From: Arctic95D-9 sp041742015
GTDB lineage: Bacteria > Verrucomicrobiota > Verrucomicrobiia > Verrucomicrobiales > DEV007
Direction: 5' to 3'
DNA: 64,000 nt
Assembly: GCA_041742015.1 (NCBI GenBank)
Contig: JBGSJM010000216.1
Span: 1 to 64,000, forward strand
Shown: in pieces, positions 53,289-62,417 of the stretch
Layout: every line of letters begins with the position of its first letter
How positions within the stretch are numbered: position 1 is the first letter of the stretch
Notes under the pieces: generated by a model
The model's database searches: none
What the model was told of the DNA's origin: nothing
Seen by the model: only the letters and a program-made list of their open reading frames with translations
Position numbers and translations under genes: made by a program

Positions 53289-55403
53289 ATGAAAACAAAG
53301 CTTCTCCTATTCTCAATCCTATTCGCCTCAGTTTCAGGCGCTAAACTCAAGGCCCAAGTGCCTTATTCCAGTAACGACACCTATGAAATGGCGGCATCCG
53401 ATCTCCGGTCGGCTCCTCCACGACAATACAATTTCTCGAAAGCTGTCATGAGCGACGTGATGCGCTTGATGGCGGAGGACGCCGGAATCAGCTTCTTCGG
53501 CCTTCCGGATGCAGGCGATGGCAATGAACGCATGGTTACCTTCACGATCAATGCAGCCCCTTTTACAGCTCTAGAAACTCTGGCTAAAGCCAATGGAGTT
53601 TCCCTGATCCATGAAAACGGAATCTGGTATATTCGCCCCGCCAATGATAGCGAATTGATCGGCAGGATCTATGAAATCAACTACAACGCCCAGGAATTAG
53701 TGAAGAAAAACGGCCAGGGAAGTTCGCTGGGTAATTCCTCAAGCGGTTCTCAACAAAGTGGCGGCGGCGGTGGAGGTGGGATCAGTCTCCAGGGGGCACC
53801 TGACTTCTTTGAAGTGGAACCTAGCCGATTGCTTGATGATATTAAGGGAATTCTCGACATTCCGACCACAGGTGCTTATGCCAATATCGCTGCGACCACG
53901 TCGGTTGATACCATTGGTCAGCTTTCTTTGCGCGGCTTTCAAAACCAGCCTGGCATTGCCGCACCGGCCATGAATGAAAGTGATAATGCCGATTCCCAGG
54001 CGAAGGTGATTTGGAACAGTGATTCGAACACTCTCTATGTTGTGGCATCGCGCCAACAGCATCAGTGGATTGAAGCATACTTGGCTTCAGCAGACCGCGA
54101 ACAAACCATGATTGCCGTTGAAATCAAATTCCTTGAAACCAGCCGCGACCCCAATCTTGATCTCGGAATCGACTGGACAGGAATGCTTGGTGGTCAAAAT
54201 GGAATTAATACCGGTCTTTCCGGTGCCAATACCGGAATCCTTGATCTTGGAAATATCGCGAACGCAACCCTGCCAGTAGCGGTTCTCAGTTACAGCGATT
54301 TGAACATGAAGCTCAAATCGATCTACACAGACTCATCAACCCGATCAGTGTCCTACCCTAGGATGGTTACTCTTGATAACCGTGAAGTGACCTTCCGCAG
54401 TGTTATAAACCAGCCCGTGCTCTCCTCTTCAGCCAGTGCCAGCCTAGGCGCCGGTGCCACGCAGACCTCGGCCATTGAATACCTGCCCATCGGAACCGTG
54501 ATCAACGTGCTTCCGAAAACGATGACCGCCGACAAGATTTTGCTCAACGTCTCTGTCACCGTATCAGACATTGTCGGAACTGAAGTTATTAATGGCAACC
54601 CTTTCCCGATTGCTTCATCCCGGGTTTACACCGCACCATTGACCGTAAGGAGTGGTTACACAGTGGCAATCAGCGGTTTGGATGCGGCAAACTGCAGCAG
54701 CACCGAATCAGGCGTGCCATTCTTCGGCCAATTGCCCGGCCTGGGTGCTGCCTTCAAATTTAAAAATAAAAGAAACTCTCGTCAGCACCTTATGATGCTC
54801 ATCACTCCGGTAATCATTAACGGCTGCGGTGTCAGTAAAAAACCAATTACCAAAGATCCATGGTGCACACCTTGTGGTGAGGCGATTCCGGCCAAAGGTG
54901 GTCTGAGTGCCGTTCCAACCAGGAAGTATAACTCTAGCTTCCAAGCTCGCAAAACATCACACAGCTTTGGTAGAAAAGAAGCCAGTATAAAAGAGACTGC
55001 TTATGCCAGCGCCACACCCGTTCGGCCTTCATCAGTCAATAGCGTTCCGACCTTTGCCCAGCCCATCTCCGGCTCTTCGCCAGTAGTCTCTCCTCAAGTT
55101 GTAGCGACCCCACTGCCCACATCTCCAGCGCGGGTTGGTAAAACGCCAGTTGCTCCAGCCAAACCTGATCCGCAGATTGTCCAAATTGATCAGCGCATCA
55201 ACGATCTCCGCTCAACCTTAGACAAGGCCCAACCCAGCGATAAAACCAAAATTAACGAGGTTGTTGCCGAATCCAAGACTCTGCTTTCCCAAATAGAGGC
55301 CATCCGCGGATCTGATACCAGCTCCATGACCGGCGAATTGGGTGACACCTGGTGGAAAGTGATCAAGCTTAAAACAGATGCCACAAAAATGAGTCGCGAA
55401 TAA
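53289..55403 (+). CDS. Outer-membrane secretin with Pro-rich C-terminal extension
   Basis: 704 residues: a signal peptide (MKTKLLLFSILFASVSGAKL), N-domains (about 45-280, with a Gly/Ser-rich loop SSSGSQQSGGGGGG), and a secretin core (about 285-520; PRMVTLDNREVTFRS, EYLPIGTVINVLPKTM, GVPFFGQLPGLGAAFKFKNK, LMMLITPVII). A 170-residue tail follows that is Pro/Ser/Thr-rich and ends in a helix; most secretins stop soon after the core or have a short pilotin-binding segment. The ATG at 53289 begins the signal peptide. Confidence 0.9.
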   Translation: MKTKLLLFSILFASVSGAKLKAQVPYSSNDTYEMAASDLRSAPPRQYNFSKAVMSDVMRLMAEDAGISFFGLPDAGDGNERMVTFTINAAPFTALETLAKANGVSLIHENGIWYIRPANDSELIGRIYEINYNAQELVKKNGQGSSLGNSSSGSQQSGGGGGGGISLQGAPDFFEVEPSRLLDDIKGILDIPTTGAYANIAATTSVDTIGQLSLRGFQNQPGIAAPAMNESDNADSQAKVIWNSDSNTLYVVASRQQHQWIEAYLASADREQTMIAVEIKFLETSRDPNLDLGIDWTGMLGGQNGINTGLSGANTGILDLGNIANATLPVAVLSYSDLNMKLKSIYTDSSTRSVSYPRMVTLDNREVTFRSVINQPVLSSSASASLGAGATQTSAIEYLPIGTVINVLPKTMTADKILLNVSVTVSDIVGTEVINGNPFPIASSRVYTAPLTVRSGYTVAISGLDAANCSSTESGVPFFGQLPGLGAAFKFKNKRNSRQHLMMLITPVIINGCGVSKKPITKDPWCTPCGEAIPAKGGLSAVPTRKYNSSFQARKTSHSFGRKEASIKETAYASATPVRPSSVNSVPTFAQPISGSSPVVSPQVVATPLPTSPARVGKTPVAPAKPDPQIVQIDQRINDLRSTLDKAQPSDKTKINEVVAESKTLLSQIEAIRGSDTSSMTGELGDTWWKVIKLKTDATKMSRE

Positions 55404-55500
55404 ACCAAAACACAAACAAACCGATTCGGAATTTTTGGCAAATTCCGCTACCAGCCAACCAACTTACGATTTTTGCCAATTTTAGGAGAAACAAGAAGCT

Positions 55501-55537
55501 GCTGTCCCGTCTTAATTGGCGGGGCAGCGTTTTTTTT
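55501..55537 (+). terminator. Intrinsic terminator after the secretin gene
   Basis: GCTGTCCCG (55501-55509) pairs with CGGGGCAGC (55520-55528) with one G-U wobble, followed by GTTTTTTTT. It lies about 100 bp after the secretin stop and just before the rhomboid gene. Confidence 0.75.
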
Positions 55538-55582
55538 GCATCGTCCCTTGGATTGATTACATTTGAGATCCGTCAAAGCCTG

Positions 55583-56248
55583 ATGGAACGTCTCAGAGCA
55601 ATGGAACCACAACTCATCAAAAGAAGATCAGGACAGCGCAATCTGTTTGTCACCTTTTTGGACAATGGGGTTCTGCTTCTGGGCCTTGCCTTTATCGCCT
55701 GGATTCTGGAGTTGGTTGACTGGATGCTGAGGACTTCCTCGCCAGACGGGAGCTTCACTCTGGACCGTTTTGGTATTCTTCCCCGGAACCCCCACAGTTT
55801 GGTGGGTATTGTGACTTCTCACTGGCTCCATGGCGGTTTTACCCATCTTGTGTCAAACACGGTACCATTTATCATATTGGGCGGTTTTGTGCTCCTTGGC
55901 GGACGGGCTTTATTTTGGAAAGTCAGCTTTCTCGTTTCCCTTCTCGGCGGGGCGGCTCTCTGGTGCTGCGGAGGACCTGGCAATCACCTCGGGGCTAGTT
56001 TAGTCATTTTCGGGTACCTCGGCTTTCTGCTCACCCGCGGCATTTTTGAAAAAAGCGCCCTGTGGATTTCAATTGCGGTGATCACTCTGGTTCTTTATGG
56101 GGGGATGATTTTTGGGGTCCTCCCCTCGCAGGACGGCGTATCCTGGGAAGGGCATCTGTTCGGCTTTTTCAGCGGAATTCTCGCAGCGAAGCTCCTGGTG
56201 CCGAAAAACCGTCCGATTTATCAGTTTAATCATGGCAGATCGACCTAA
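55583..56248 (+). CDS. Rhomboid-family intramembrane serine protease
   Basis: A 221-residue rhomboid protease with about six membrane helices. HWLHGGFTHLVSNTVPF contains the conserved HGxxHLxxN, GNHLGASLVIFGYLG the catalytic serine (GAS in place of the common GxSG), and SWEGHLFGFFSG the catalytic His. It cleaves within membrane helices of client proteins. The ATG at 55583 is chosen; a TTG at 55553 would add 10 residues. Its 3' end overlaps the acyltransferase gene by 17 bp. Confidence 0.87.
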   Translation: MERLRAMEPQLIKRRSGQRNLFVTFLDNGVLLLGLAFIAWILELVDWMLRTSSPDGSFTLDRFGILPRNPHSLVGIVTSHWLHGGFTHLVSNTVPFIILGGFVLLGGRALFWKVSFLVSLLGGAALWCCGGPGNHLGASLVIFGYLGFLLTRGIFEKSALWISIAVITLVLYGGMIFGVLPSQDGVSWEGHLFGFFSGILAAKLLVPKNRPIYQFNHGRST

Positions 56249-57080
56249 CAGGGTACAGTCAAAGACGGTACAGGGTACAATGACCGATCATAGAGGGTAC
56301 AGTGGGGAGGCTAAAGTCATTGCCGACTTCAGCCCTCGGCTGACCCGGTTTATGACCTGGATATTTACCCGCCAGCTCAAAAAAAATTTCCATGCCATTC
56401 ACCTCCTTTCAGCGCCACCAACGGTTGATGGGCCTTTGATTTGTGTGATGAATCATCCCTCTTGGAATGATCCCATGTTGATTATGTTTTTGAGTTACCG
56501 ATTTTTCCCTTCGCGAGAGGCCTACGGCCCCATCGATGCCCGGGCTCTGGAGGGTTACGGTTTTTTTTCGAAAACTGGTCTCTACGGGGTCACCCACGGG
56601 AACGCCGGAGGCATCCGTCAATTTCTCCGGACCAGTCTCGCGATCCTAAATCGCTCGGCTACCGTGATTTGGATTACCGCCCAGGGAAAGTTTAGCGATA
56701 TTCGGGAGCGCCCCGTCAAGTTCGAGCCGGGCTTGGGCGGTATATTGCAGGCTATTAAAGAGCCGGTTACGGTCTTGGTGGTTGCCGTGGAATATGGCTT
56801 TGGGGTGGAGCAGAAGCCGGAGATTTTTGTTCATTTTGGGGAGCCCGTATCACTTTCCCCCGGTAGCCACGCCAGGGCATTGACCGCCCGTTGCGAACAG
56901 ATGATGGAACGGGCTCAGGACTATCTGGCCCAAAAAGTCATCACCAAAAATCTGGGGGAATTCCAAACCATTCTGGGAGGTGCCGTGGGTGTGGGTGGCT
57001 TTTATGGACTCTGGCAGCGAGGCAAAGCCGTAATCCAGGGGAAAAAATACGATCCGAGCCATAAATCTCTCACCTCATGA
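56232..57080 (+). CDS. Lysophospholipid acyltransferase-like protein (PlsC superfamily)
   Basis: 282 residues. The acyltransferase HX4D motif is in MNHPSWNDPML (about 76-86), and the second block is GIRQFL/ITAQGKFSDIRERPVKF. The first 25 residues (DRPNRVQSKTVQGTM, DHRGYSG) are translated from a three-unit GGGTAC repeat, so the native start may have lain further in, near VIADFSPRLTRFM. It overlaps the rhomboid gene by 17 bp and the glycosyltransferase gene by 4 bp, so the three are one operon. The acyl acceptor could be a phospholipid or a glycosylated lipid or carotenoid made by its neighbour. Confidence 0.82.
   Translation: MADRPNRVQSKTVQGTMTDHRGYSGEAKVIADFSPRLTRFMTWIFTRQLKKNFHAIHLLSAPPTVDGPLICVMNHPSWNDPMLIMFLSYRFFPSREAYGPIDARALEGYGFFSKTGLYGVTHGNAGGIRQFLRTSLAILNRSATVIWITAQGKFSDIRERPVKFEPGLGGILQAIKEPVTVLVVAVEYGFGVEQKPEIFVHFGEPVSLSPGSHARALTARCEQMMERAQDYLAQKVITKNLGEFQTILGGAVGVGGFYGLWQRGKAVIQGKKYDPSHKSLTS
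56243..56303 (+). repeat. 22-bp-spaced GGGTAC repeat triplet, copy 6 (5' end of acyltransferase gene)
   Basis: Three units with cores starting at 56249, 56271 and 56293: CTAACAGGGTACAGTC, GGTACAGGGTACAATG and CATAGAGGGTACAGTG. In the gene they are read in three successive frames: NRVQS, QGTM and RGYS. Confidence 0.87.
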
Positions 57081-58246
57081 CAGAATTCTTCACCCAAGCT
57101 GCAGCGCCTATCGTCCTGGTGGTGTTTATTCTGGCAGCGATTCCGGCGGTTTTGACGGTTTGTAATCATCTGGCTTTCAGGGTTCCTCCCAAGCCCTGCC
57201 CGCTTGACTCCCTTCCGGAAATTTCAATTTTGATACCGGCCCGGAACGAAGCATTAAATATTGAATCCGCCGTTCAGGCAGCGTTAAAAAGTGTCGACGC
57301 CGTGGTTGAAGTTATCGTGCTGGATGATCATTCCACCGACGCCACCGCCGCGATTGTTCAAGAAATCGCCGCAGTGGATTCACGGGTCCGGCTGGTTCCA
57401 GCCCCTGAACTCCCCGCTGGATGGTGCGGGAAACAGCATGCCTGTGCACGTCTGGCTGAGCAGGCCCGGTATGAGCTGTTGCTCTTTCTCGATGCAGATG
57501 TCACCATGGCTCCTCAGGGACCGTCCCGGCTGGCGGCTTTTTTGAAAAAGAGCGGGGCAGGATTGGTGAGCGCTTTTCCACAGCAGGAAACCAAGACATT
57601 TTTGGAGAAACTGCTCATTCCCTTAATCGAATACATCCTTCTCGCCTACCTGCCCATTGCCATGGGCCGCCGCAGTCGTAAGATGAGTTTGGGAGCCGGT
57701 TGCGGTCAGGTTTTTCTCGCCAACAAGACCGCCTACGAGGCTGCAGGCGGGCACAGCGCCATCAAGGAATCCATGCACGACGGAGTGAAACTCCCCCGCG
57801 CCTTTAGGAAAGCGGGTTTTCACACCGATTTGTGTGCAGGTTATCCTTTTTTCAACTGCCGGATGTATCACTCCGCCGGGGAAGTCTGGAACGGATTACT
57901 GAAAAATGCTCACGAAGGCATTGCCCATCCCCGTACGATTCTCCCTTTTTCCCTGTTATTGATCGGTGCCAGCACGGCTCCATTGGTGATTTTATTTTTA
58001 AGTCCTGCATTTTTGAGTGCTTTTTGGGCGGCAGGAATCAGGGATTCACCGATGTGGATGATCAATCTGGGGGCATGGCTGGCTATTTTGCCCAGGACTC
58101 TTAATACCATCCGATTCAATCAGAGTATTATCGGGCTGCTTTTGCATCCAGTGGCAGTTGGGTTGTTTTTGATCATTCAGTGGCAGGCATTTTTTCGTCG
58201 GCTTAGGGGCGTCAAATCCGTTTGGAAAGGGCGAACCGCATCCTAG
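57077..58246 (+). CDS. Family 2 glycosyltransferase, membrane-bound
   Basis: 389 residues: an N-terminal membrane helix, a GT-A domain (SILIPARNEALNIE at 50-63; VIVLDDHSTDAT; FLDADVT as the DxD motif; GAGCGQVFLANKTAYEAAGG), then C-terminal membrane helices (about 295-315, 325-345, 355-375). This layout is like hopene- or carotenoid-associated glycosyltransferases such as CrtQ. It starts within ATGA overlapping the acyltransferase stop, so a joint pathway (glycosylate, then acylate a lipid) is inferred. Confidence 0.83.
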   Translation: MTEFFTQAAAPIVLVVFILAAIPAVLTVCNHLAFRVPPKPCPLDSLPEISILIPARNEALNIESAVQAALKSVDAVVEVIVLDDHSTDATAAIVQEIAAVDSRVRLVPAPELPAGWCGKQHACARLAEQARYELLLFLDADVTMAPQGPSRLAAFLKKSGAGLVSAFPQQETKTFLEKLLIPLIEYILLAYLPIAMGRRSRKMSLGAGCGQVFLANKTAYEAAGGHSAIKESMHDGVKLPRAFRKAGFHTDLCAGYPFFNCRMYHSAGEVWNGLLKNAHEGIAHPRTILPFSLLLIGASTAPLVILFLSPAFLSAFWAAGIRDSPMWMINLGAWLAILPRTLNTIRFNQSIIGLLLHPVAVGLFLIIQWQAFFRRLRGVKSVWKGRTAS

Positions 58247-58386
58247 AAAATCAGAATAAATCTGAATTTTTGATTAAAATTGGCTGTTCTAAGAGTTTGA
58301 AGATTTTGCCACTTGGAAAGCCCGTCAGGGTGCTTGCCATTATTATTCATTAGGGATAGGGTAAGAAAGTATTTTAAAAATGTTCT

Positions 58387-59127
58387 ATGATCTTTAGACT
58401 AAAATTTCTGATGGCCACCTTTTTCCTGAGCCATTTTACAGGCGCTGTTCACGGGATCAAAGCGATGGATGAAAAAAGTATACCGGCGGGGTGGGAATTG
58501 TCAGCGACTCTGGCTTTGTTCCGGAATTTGCCATTTGTCGAGTCAACACCATTTCCTGTCAGTCAAGGAGATGTCTATTTTTCTCAAAACGAAGACTTTC
58601 AGATCGAGAATACCGAGCAGGTTTTTACCAACACCTATCGGTTCTACCGTGCGACAAACGATGGGAAATTTATGGAGATCACCGTAGTGGAAAGACATAC
58701 CATGGGCATGGGGGAAACACCCGAAGGCGAAGGGTATCTTAGGGTGGCGGATTTGGATCGTTCACTGGCGATTGTGGATGCAGTCCCGGAAGGCACGGAT
58801 GTTTTGGCTGATTTGTCGAAGTTGCTTGCCTATATCTTCGATAATCGTCCGGCACTTTTGGTTTCAAAGGCCGGAGAGTTCGCCAAACAACTCAATTACG
58901 GGAAAGAAGGCCGGATTCGCCCTGCAGATTACAATCAACCCAGAGTCTCCTTTTTTGAAGACAAGGCGGGGAAACTGGAAAAGATTCGGATTTATGGAGT
59001 GGCTTCGCTCTTGAGCCAGGTTGGGGCAATTGGAGCGGTTGATGATATTCAAAATCAAGTATTAGAAGTCTCAATTGACGGTTCTGGAGTGGCGGATGCT
59101 TCATTAACTTCATTGCTTCGTCAGTAA
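58387..59127 (+). CDS. Secreted protein, unknown function
   Basis: 246 residues with a signal peptide (MIFRLKFLMATFFLSHFTGA) and a mature part that reads as a regular alpha/beta protein (GWELSATLALFRNLPFVEST; RVSFFEDKAGKLEKIRIYGV). No recognised family. It lies 24 bp upstream of the papain-like lipoprotein gene on the same strand and is probably co-transcribed with it. Confidence 0.65.
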   Translation: MIFRLKFLMATFFLSHFTGAVHGIKAMDEKSIPAGWELSATLALFRNLPFVESTPFPVSQGDVYFSQNEDFQIENTEQVFTNTYRFYRATNDGKFMEITVVERHTMGMGETPEGEGYLRVADLDRSLAIVDAVPEGTDVLADLSKLLAYIFDNRPALLVSKAGEFAKQLNYGKEGRIRPADYNQPRVSFFEDKAGKLEKIRIYGVASLLSQVGAIGAVDDIQNQVLEVSIDGSGVADASLTSLLRQ

Positions 59128-59151
59128 CCGGAGATCAGACAAAAAGAACTT

Positions 59152-60495
59152 ATGAAAGAAAACAACACCACAGCGATCTCACCTACTTTGCTAAAAGCAG
59201 TCAGTGCCTCAATGCTGGCGCTGGTAGTTTGTTCCTTAACCAGTTGCCGCAAATCTGGGGGGAACGCAGTTGACGTTGCGAAAACAGTTCCCCTGGATTT
59301 TGCCGCACCGATTCATTATCTGTCTCACAATGTGGAAAGTAATTACCCAACCTCGGAGGCGATTCCGACTCCTCGTGCCATCACCAAGGTTGAAGGGGCC
59401 AGTATTTCGATCCAGGCACACAAGGACAATGGTGCCGCGCAACTCCGGGTCATTCAGTTGCCTGTAACCTTGAAATCCAATCCAGAAGGAGCCCGAATTC
59501 TGGCTGAATCGGGGGCTATTCAGGATTGCGATATTATGCTGACATACCGGCCGGGATGGGCCCCATTTAATGCGTATTGCAATATACAGCTCGGTGTTAG
59601 TCACGCAGCCCTCGCAACCATCGATTCAACTGGCGGTAAGAAAATCGTAAAATCCGTGGAGAGTCCGCTTAGTTACAGTTCCAACCTCGATTATGCTGAG
59701 CACTATGGTGCGCTCGATTTGATGCATATTGTCCGTCCAGTTTTGACCGACACCCAGCGGAGCAATGTAAAAGCTTGGGCACTTCGAACCCTGGCTACGG
59801 CTAAAACTCGAGTTACATTTTTCACCGACTACGGGACACCCTATCAGAACCGAAAGTTTAAAGCCCCGGCAACCGGCAATCTTCCGCTGGATTTGGCAAA
59901 AACCGTGATCCATCCTAAAAGTAACCTGAGTGTTGGGGTCTATTGTTCGGAGTTGGTTTGGGCCTTTTTGGCCCTTCGGGATATCAATCCTGATGAGTTG
60001 GCAAAGGAGTTTCCTGATGGTTCAGGCAAAGATCCCTCTGACTCCATCAAAGCCAGAATCAACCCCTTCTTCCAGCCGCTTCCGGGAGCCTCCAGTGAAC
60101 CACTAAAAACTCCTGGGTTGATGCAGGGGCCGGATGTCCAGCTCCGCGCCTTGTATTCGGATGATGCGGAACGCCGCAAGTTTCTGCTTGATAACGTGCT
60201 GATTCTTAAGGTAACCAACCCAGCCGAAACCGAGGGTCACCTGTCCACCGGGCACGCCATGGCGGCAAACGTGTTTCGTGCTGCAAAATTACCCAAGGTG
60301 AGGGAATACTATTCCGTGAAGAATGAAGCGGCTTCCTTTCTTCCAGAATTAAATACTAGAATTTATCCAAATTATTCGCCGACCGTGTTTTTCACGCTTT
60401 GCAATCTGCCGAAAGCAAATCGGAAGATCAATTACGTGGCGACAGTTTCATATCTGCCCCGAGCAGAAGCAGCACCAGTTGTGAGTCCCCAGTAA
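59152..60495 (+). CDS. Lipoprotein with YiiX/YebB-like NlpC/P60 (papain-like) domain
   Basis: 447 residues. Lipobox SLTSC gives lipidated C32. The central domain shows permuted NlpC/P60 features: GAIQDCDIML, QLGVSHAALATID (His) and NLSVGVYCSELVWAFLAL (catalytic Cys), as in the YiiX/YebB family of amidase-like enzymes. The N-terminal 100 and C-terminal 150 residues have no known domain. Predicted to be anchored in the envelope; a substrate such as a lipid or peptidoglycan amide cannot be named. Confidence 0.75.
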   Translation: MKENNTTAISPTLLKAVSASMLALVVCSLTSCRKSGGNAVDVAKTVPLDFAAPIHYLSHNVESNYPTSEAIPTPRAITKVEGASISIQAHKDNGAAQLRVIQLPVTLKSNPEGARILAESGAIQDCDIMLTYRPGWAPFNAYCNIQLGVSHAALATIDSTGGKKIVKSVESPLSYSSNLDYAEHYGALDLMHIVRPVLTDTQRSNVKAWALRTLATAKTRVTFFTDYGTPYQNRKFKAPATGNLPLDLAKTVIHPKSNLSVGVYCSELVWAFLALRDINPDELAKEFPDGSGKDPSDSIKARINPFFQPLPGASSEPLKTPGLMQGPDVQLRALYSDDAERRKFLLDNVLILKVTNPAETEGHLSTGHAMAANVFRAAKLPKVREYYSVKNEAASFLPELNTRIYPNYSPTVFFTLCNLPKANRKINYVATVSYLPRAEAAPVVSPQ

Positions 60496-60555
60496 GTCTT
60501 CAACCAGCGACGGCAAATTTTATAAGCCGAATTGTTTATTGACGCTATCAATCCG

Positions 60556-61650
60556 ATGTTCCCCAGATTTGCGCTTCTTTTCTGCTTAATTATCACAACA
60601 GGCTCTTCATCAATGGGAGAAGATGCTGTTTTCCGGATATTTGCGCCTTCGAGTAAAACCGAAACCCTCTGGGTGGTGGATGCAGTGGCCGATTTGGATG
60701 GGCTGAAATTGAATGTGACCCAAAAAGTGCCCCTCGGCTTTGCAGCCCGGGTAATCACCAGTCACTCGGAAAAACCCTTAATCTACCTCGGTGCAAGCAA
60801 TGGTGAATCTGGAAAGGTTCCATTTGCAGTGGTCAATCTCAACTCTCAGGGTGAATATGAAAAGCACCAACGGGTCGATCTGGAGGATGGCGCTGCCTAC
60901 ATTAGTCTTGACCGTCGGAATGCCTTCCTTTTAACAGTTAGTTATGGAAACGGACGTTTCCACTCCTATCCACTCGATGAAAATGGAATTCCCGGCAAGG
61001 CGTTTTCATCCATCGATGAAGCGCGCAAAGAAGCGCATTGTATCCTGGTTTCACCAAACAACCAGTTTCTCTATATCCCGTATGTAAAGGGCAATCTGGC
61101 TCTTTTTCAGTATCGGTTCGATGCCTCTTCGGGAAAGATTACCGCGCTTGATCCCAAAAATGCCAATCCTCCGGTAGGAACTGGGCCACGTCACCTGGCT
61201 TATCATCCGACAATGCCGATGGCCTATTTCACCAACGAACAGGGCGTCGGATTATCCACCTACCGTCTGTCGGGCAATGGACAACTTGAGTTGGCCCAAA
61301 ATATCGAAGTGCTTCCCGAAGGGGTTTCCAAAGAAGGGCTCAGTGCTTCAGACATCGAGATCACTCCGGATGGCAGGTATCTTTTCGCTGGTTTGCGGGG
61401 GCACACCCAGAATTTCGATAAGATTGCGCGATATGTGATCAGAAAAAACGGCGAAGCAGAATTACTCGGTTTGACGGATGCTGACAAAATCCCATGGGGA
61501 CTGGCTATTTCTCCGGACGGTCGATTCCTCCTCGTCTCTGCAACAACAGGTGCCTCACTCACCGCTTATCGTATCACGACAGATGGTGATCTCAACAAGA
61601 CAGCGGCTCTTACCTGGGATCCGGAAATCTCCGATCTAATCGTTCGTTGA
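60556..61650 (+). CDS. Secreted lactonase-family beta-propeller (6-phosphogluconolactonase-like)
   Basis: 364 residues with a signal peptide (MFPRFALLFCLIITTGSSSM). The rest is a seven-bladed propeller of the lactonase (Pgl) family: AHCILVSPNNQFLYIPYVKG, GTGPRHLAYHPTMPMAYFTN, SASDIEITPDGRYLFAGLRG, IPWGLAISPDGRFLLVSATT. Cytoplasmic Pgl hydrolyses 6-phosphogluconolactone; an exported version more likely acts on another lactone or only binds. ATG 60556 starts the signal peptide. Confidence 0.82.
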   Translation: MFPRFALLFCLIITTGSSSMGEDAVFRIFAPSSKTETLWVVDAVADLDGLKLNVTQKVPLGFAARVITSHSEKPLIYLGASNGESGKVPFAVVNLNSQGEYEKHQRVDLEDGAAYISLDRRNAFLLTVSYGNGRFHSYPLDENGIPGKAFSSIDEARKEAHCILVSPNNQFLYIPYVKGNLALFQYRFDASSGKITALDPKNANPPVGTGPRHLAYHPTMPMAYFTNEQGVGLSTYRLSGNGQLELAQNIEVLPEGVSKEGLSASDIEITPDGRYLFAGLRGHTQNFDKIARYVIRKNGEAELLGLTDADKIPWGLAISPDGRFLLVSATTGASLTAYRITTDGDLNKTAALTWDPEISDLIVR

Positions 61651-61773
61651 AGTGCAATGCCCAGGGCATATAGCAAGATTAAACAACACTAATCTCTGTC
61701 CTGAAGTTGATGATTTGTATCGATTTCAACCTTGCCAGACGATTTCTTTTAGGGCATGATGTAATTACAAAGT

Positions 61774-62403
61774 ATGTCAGACTTGGAAGAATACCCTACA
61801 CAGGCGGCCTCAGATTTCCCAAACACATCCGAGGATTGGAAAACCGAGCAGGGAATCGCGTTTTGGATTCTGCGACGAGGCGCCACCGAGCCGGGAGGCC
61901 CTTACACTGAGGAGGAAGTTTTGTATTTGTTGAAGGAGAACAACATTTCCAAACAGGACTATGTCTTTTTTCAGGGCCTCTCCGATTGGCGACCGTTGGA
62001 GGAGGTTTTTGAAGTTCATGAAAAAATCACCCATTTTGTGGATGATGGACAGGACAAATATAAACTCGGGGAAGCTTTCCGCGAAGTCAGCCAGATCCTC
62101 TCCCCCAATGAGGAAATCTATTACATTGCGATTCAAAACCGGGCCGGTATTCTGACAAAGACAAGGCAGTGCGTCATCATCACCAACCAGCATCTTTATC
62201 ATCTCACAGAGAAAAGGGTTGGCTACGAACTGGAGGCCCACGATTGGGGAAGTATCTCCAATACCAAAATGAATGATGACAAAAAAGAGGTCGGTACCTT
62301 CTCCTTTCTGATTAATAATGATCGGCGAGTGGACATTCCCCACATCCCCATGGCCCAGGTGCGGCGCTTATTTGAACTTTCCTGTGAAATGAAAGTGCGG
62401 TAA
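61774..62403 (+). CDS. GYF-like and PH-like domain protein
   Basis: 209 residues. Residues 28-68 (FWILRRGATEPGGPYTEEEV, then FQGLSDWRPLEEVF) resemble the bacterial GYF_2 domain, a peptide-binding fold. Residues 95-205 (EEIYYIAIQNRAGILTKTRQ, CVIITNQHLYHLTEKRVGYE) resemble a bacterial PH-like domain. No membrane segment. It lies 14 bp upstream of the K+ channel gene, so a regulatory or adaptor function with the channel is possible but unproven. Confidence 0.7.
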   Translation: MSDLEEYPTQAASDFPNTSEDWKTEQGIAFWILRRGATEPGGPYTEEEVLYLLKENNISKQDYVFFQGLSDWRPLEEVFEVHEKITHFVDDGQDKYKLGEAFREVSQILSPNEEIYYIAIQNRAGILTKTRQCVIITNQHLYHLTEKRVGYELEAHDWGSISNTKMNDDKKEVGTFSFLINNDRRVDIPHIPMAQVRRLFELSCEMKVR

Positions 62404-62417
62404 AGAGGCCATTTACC

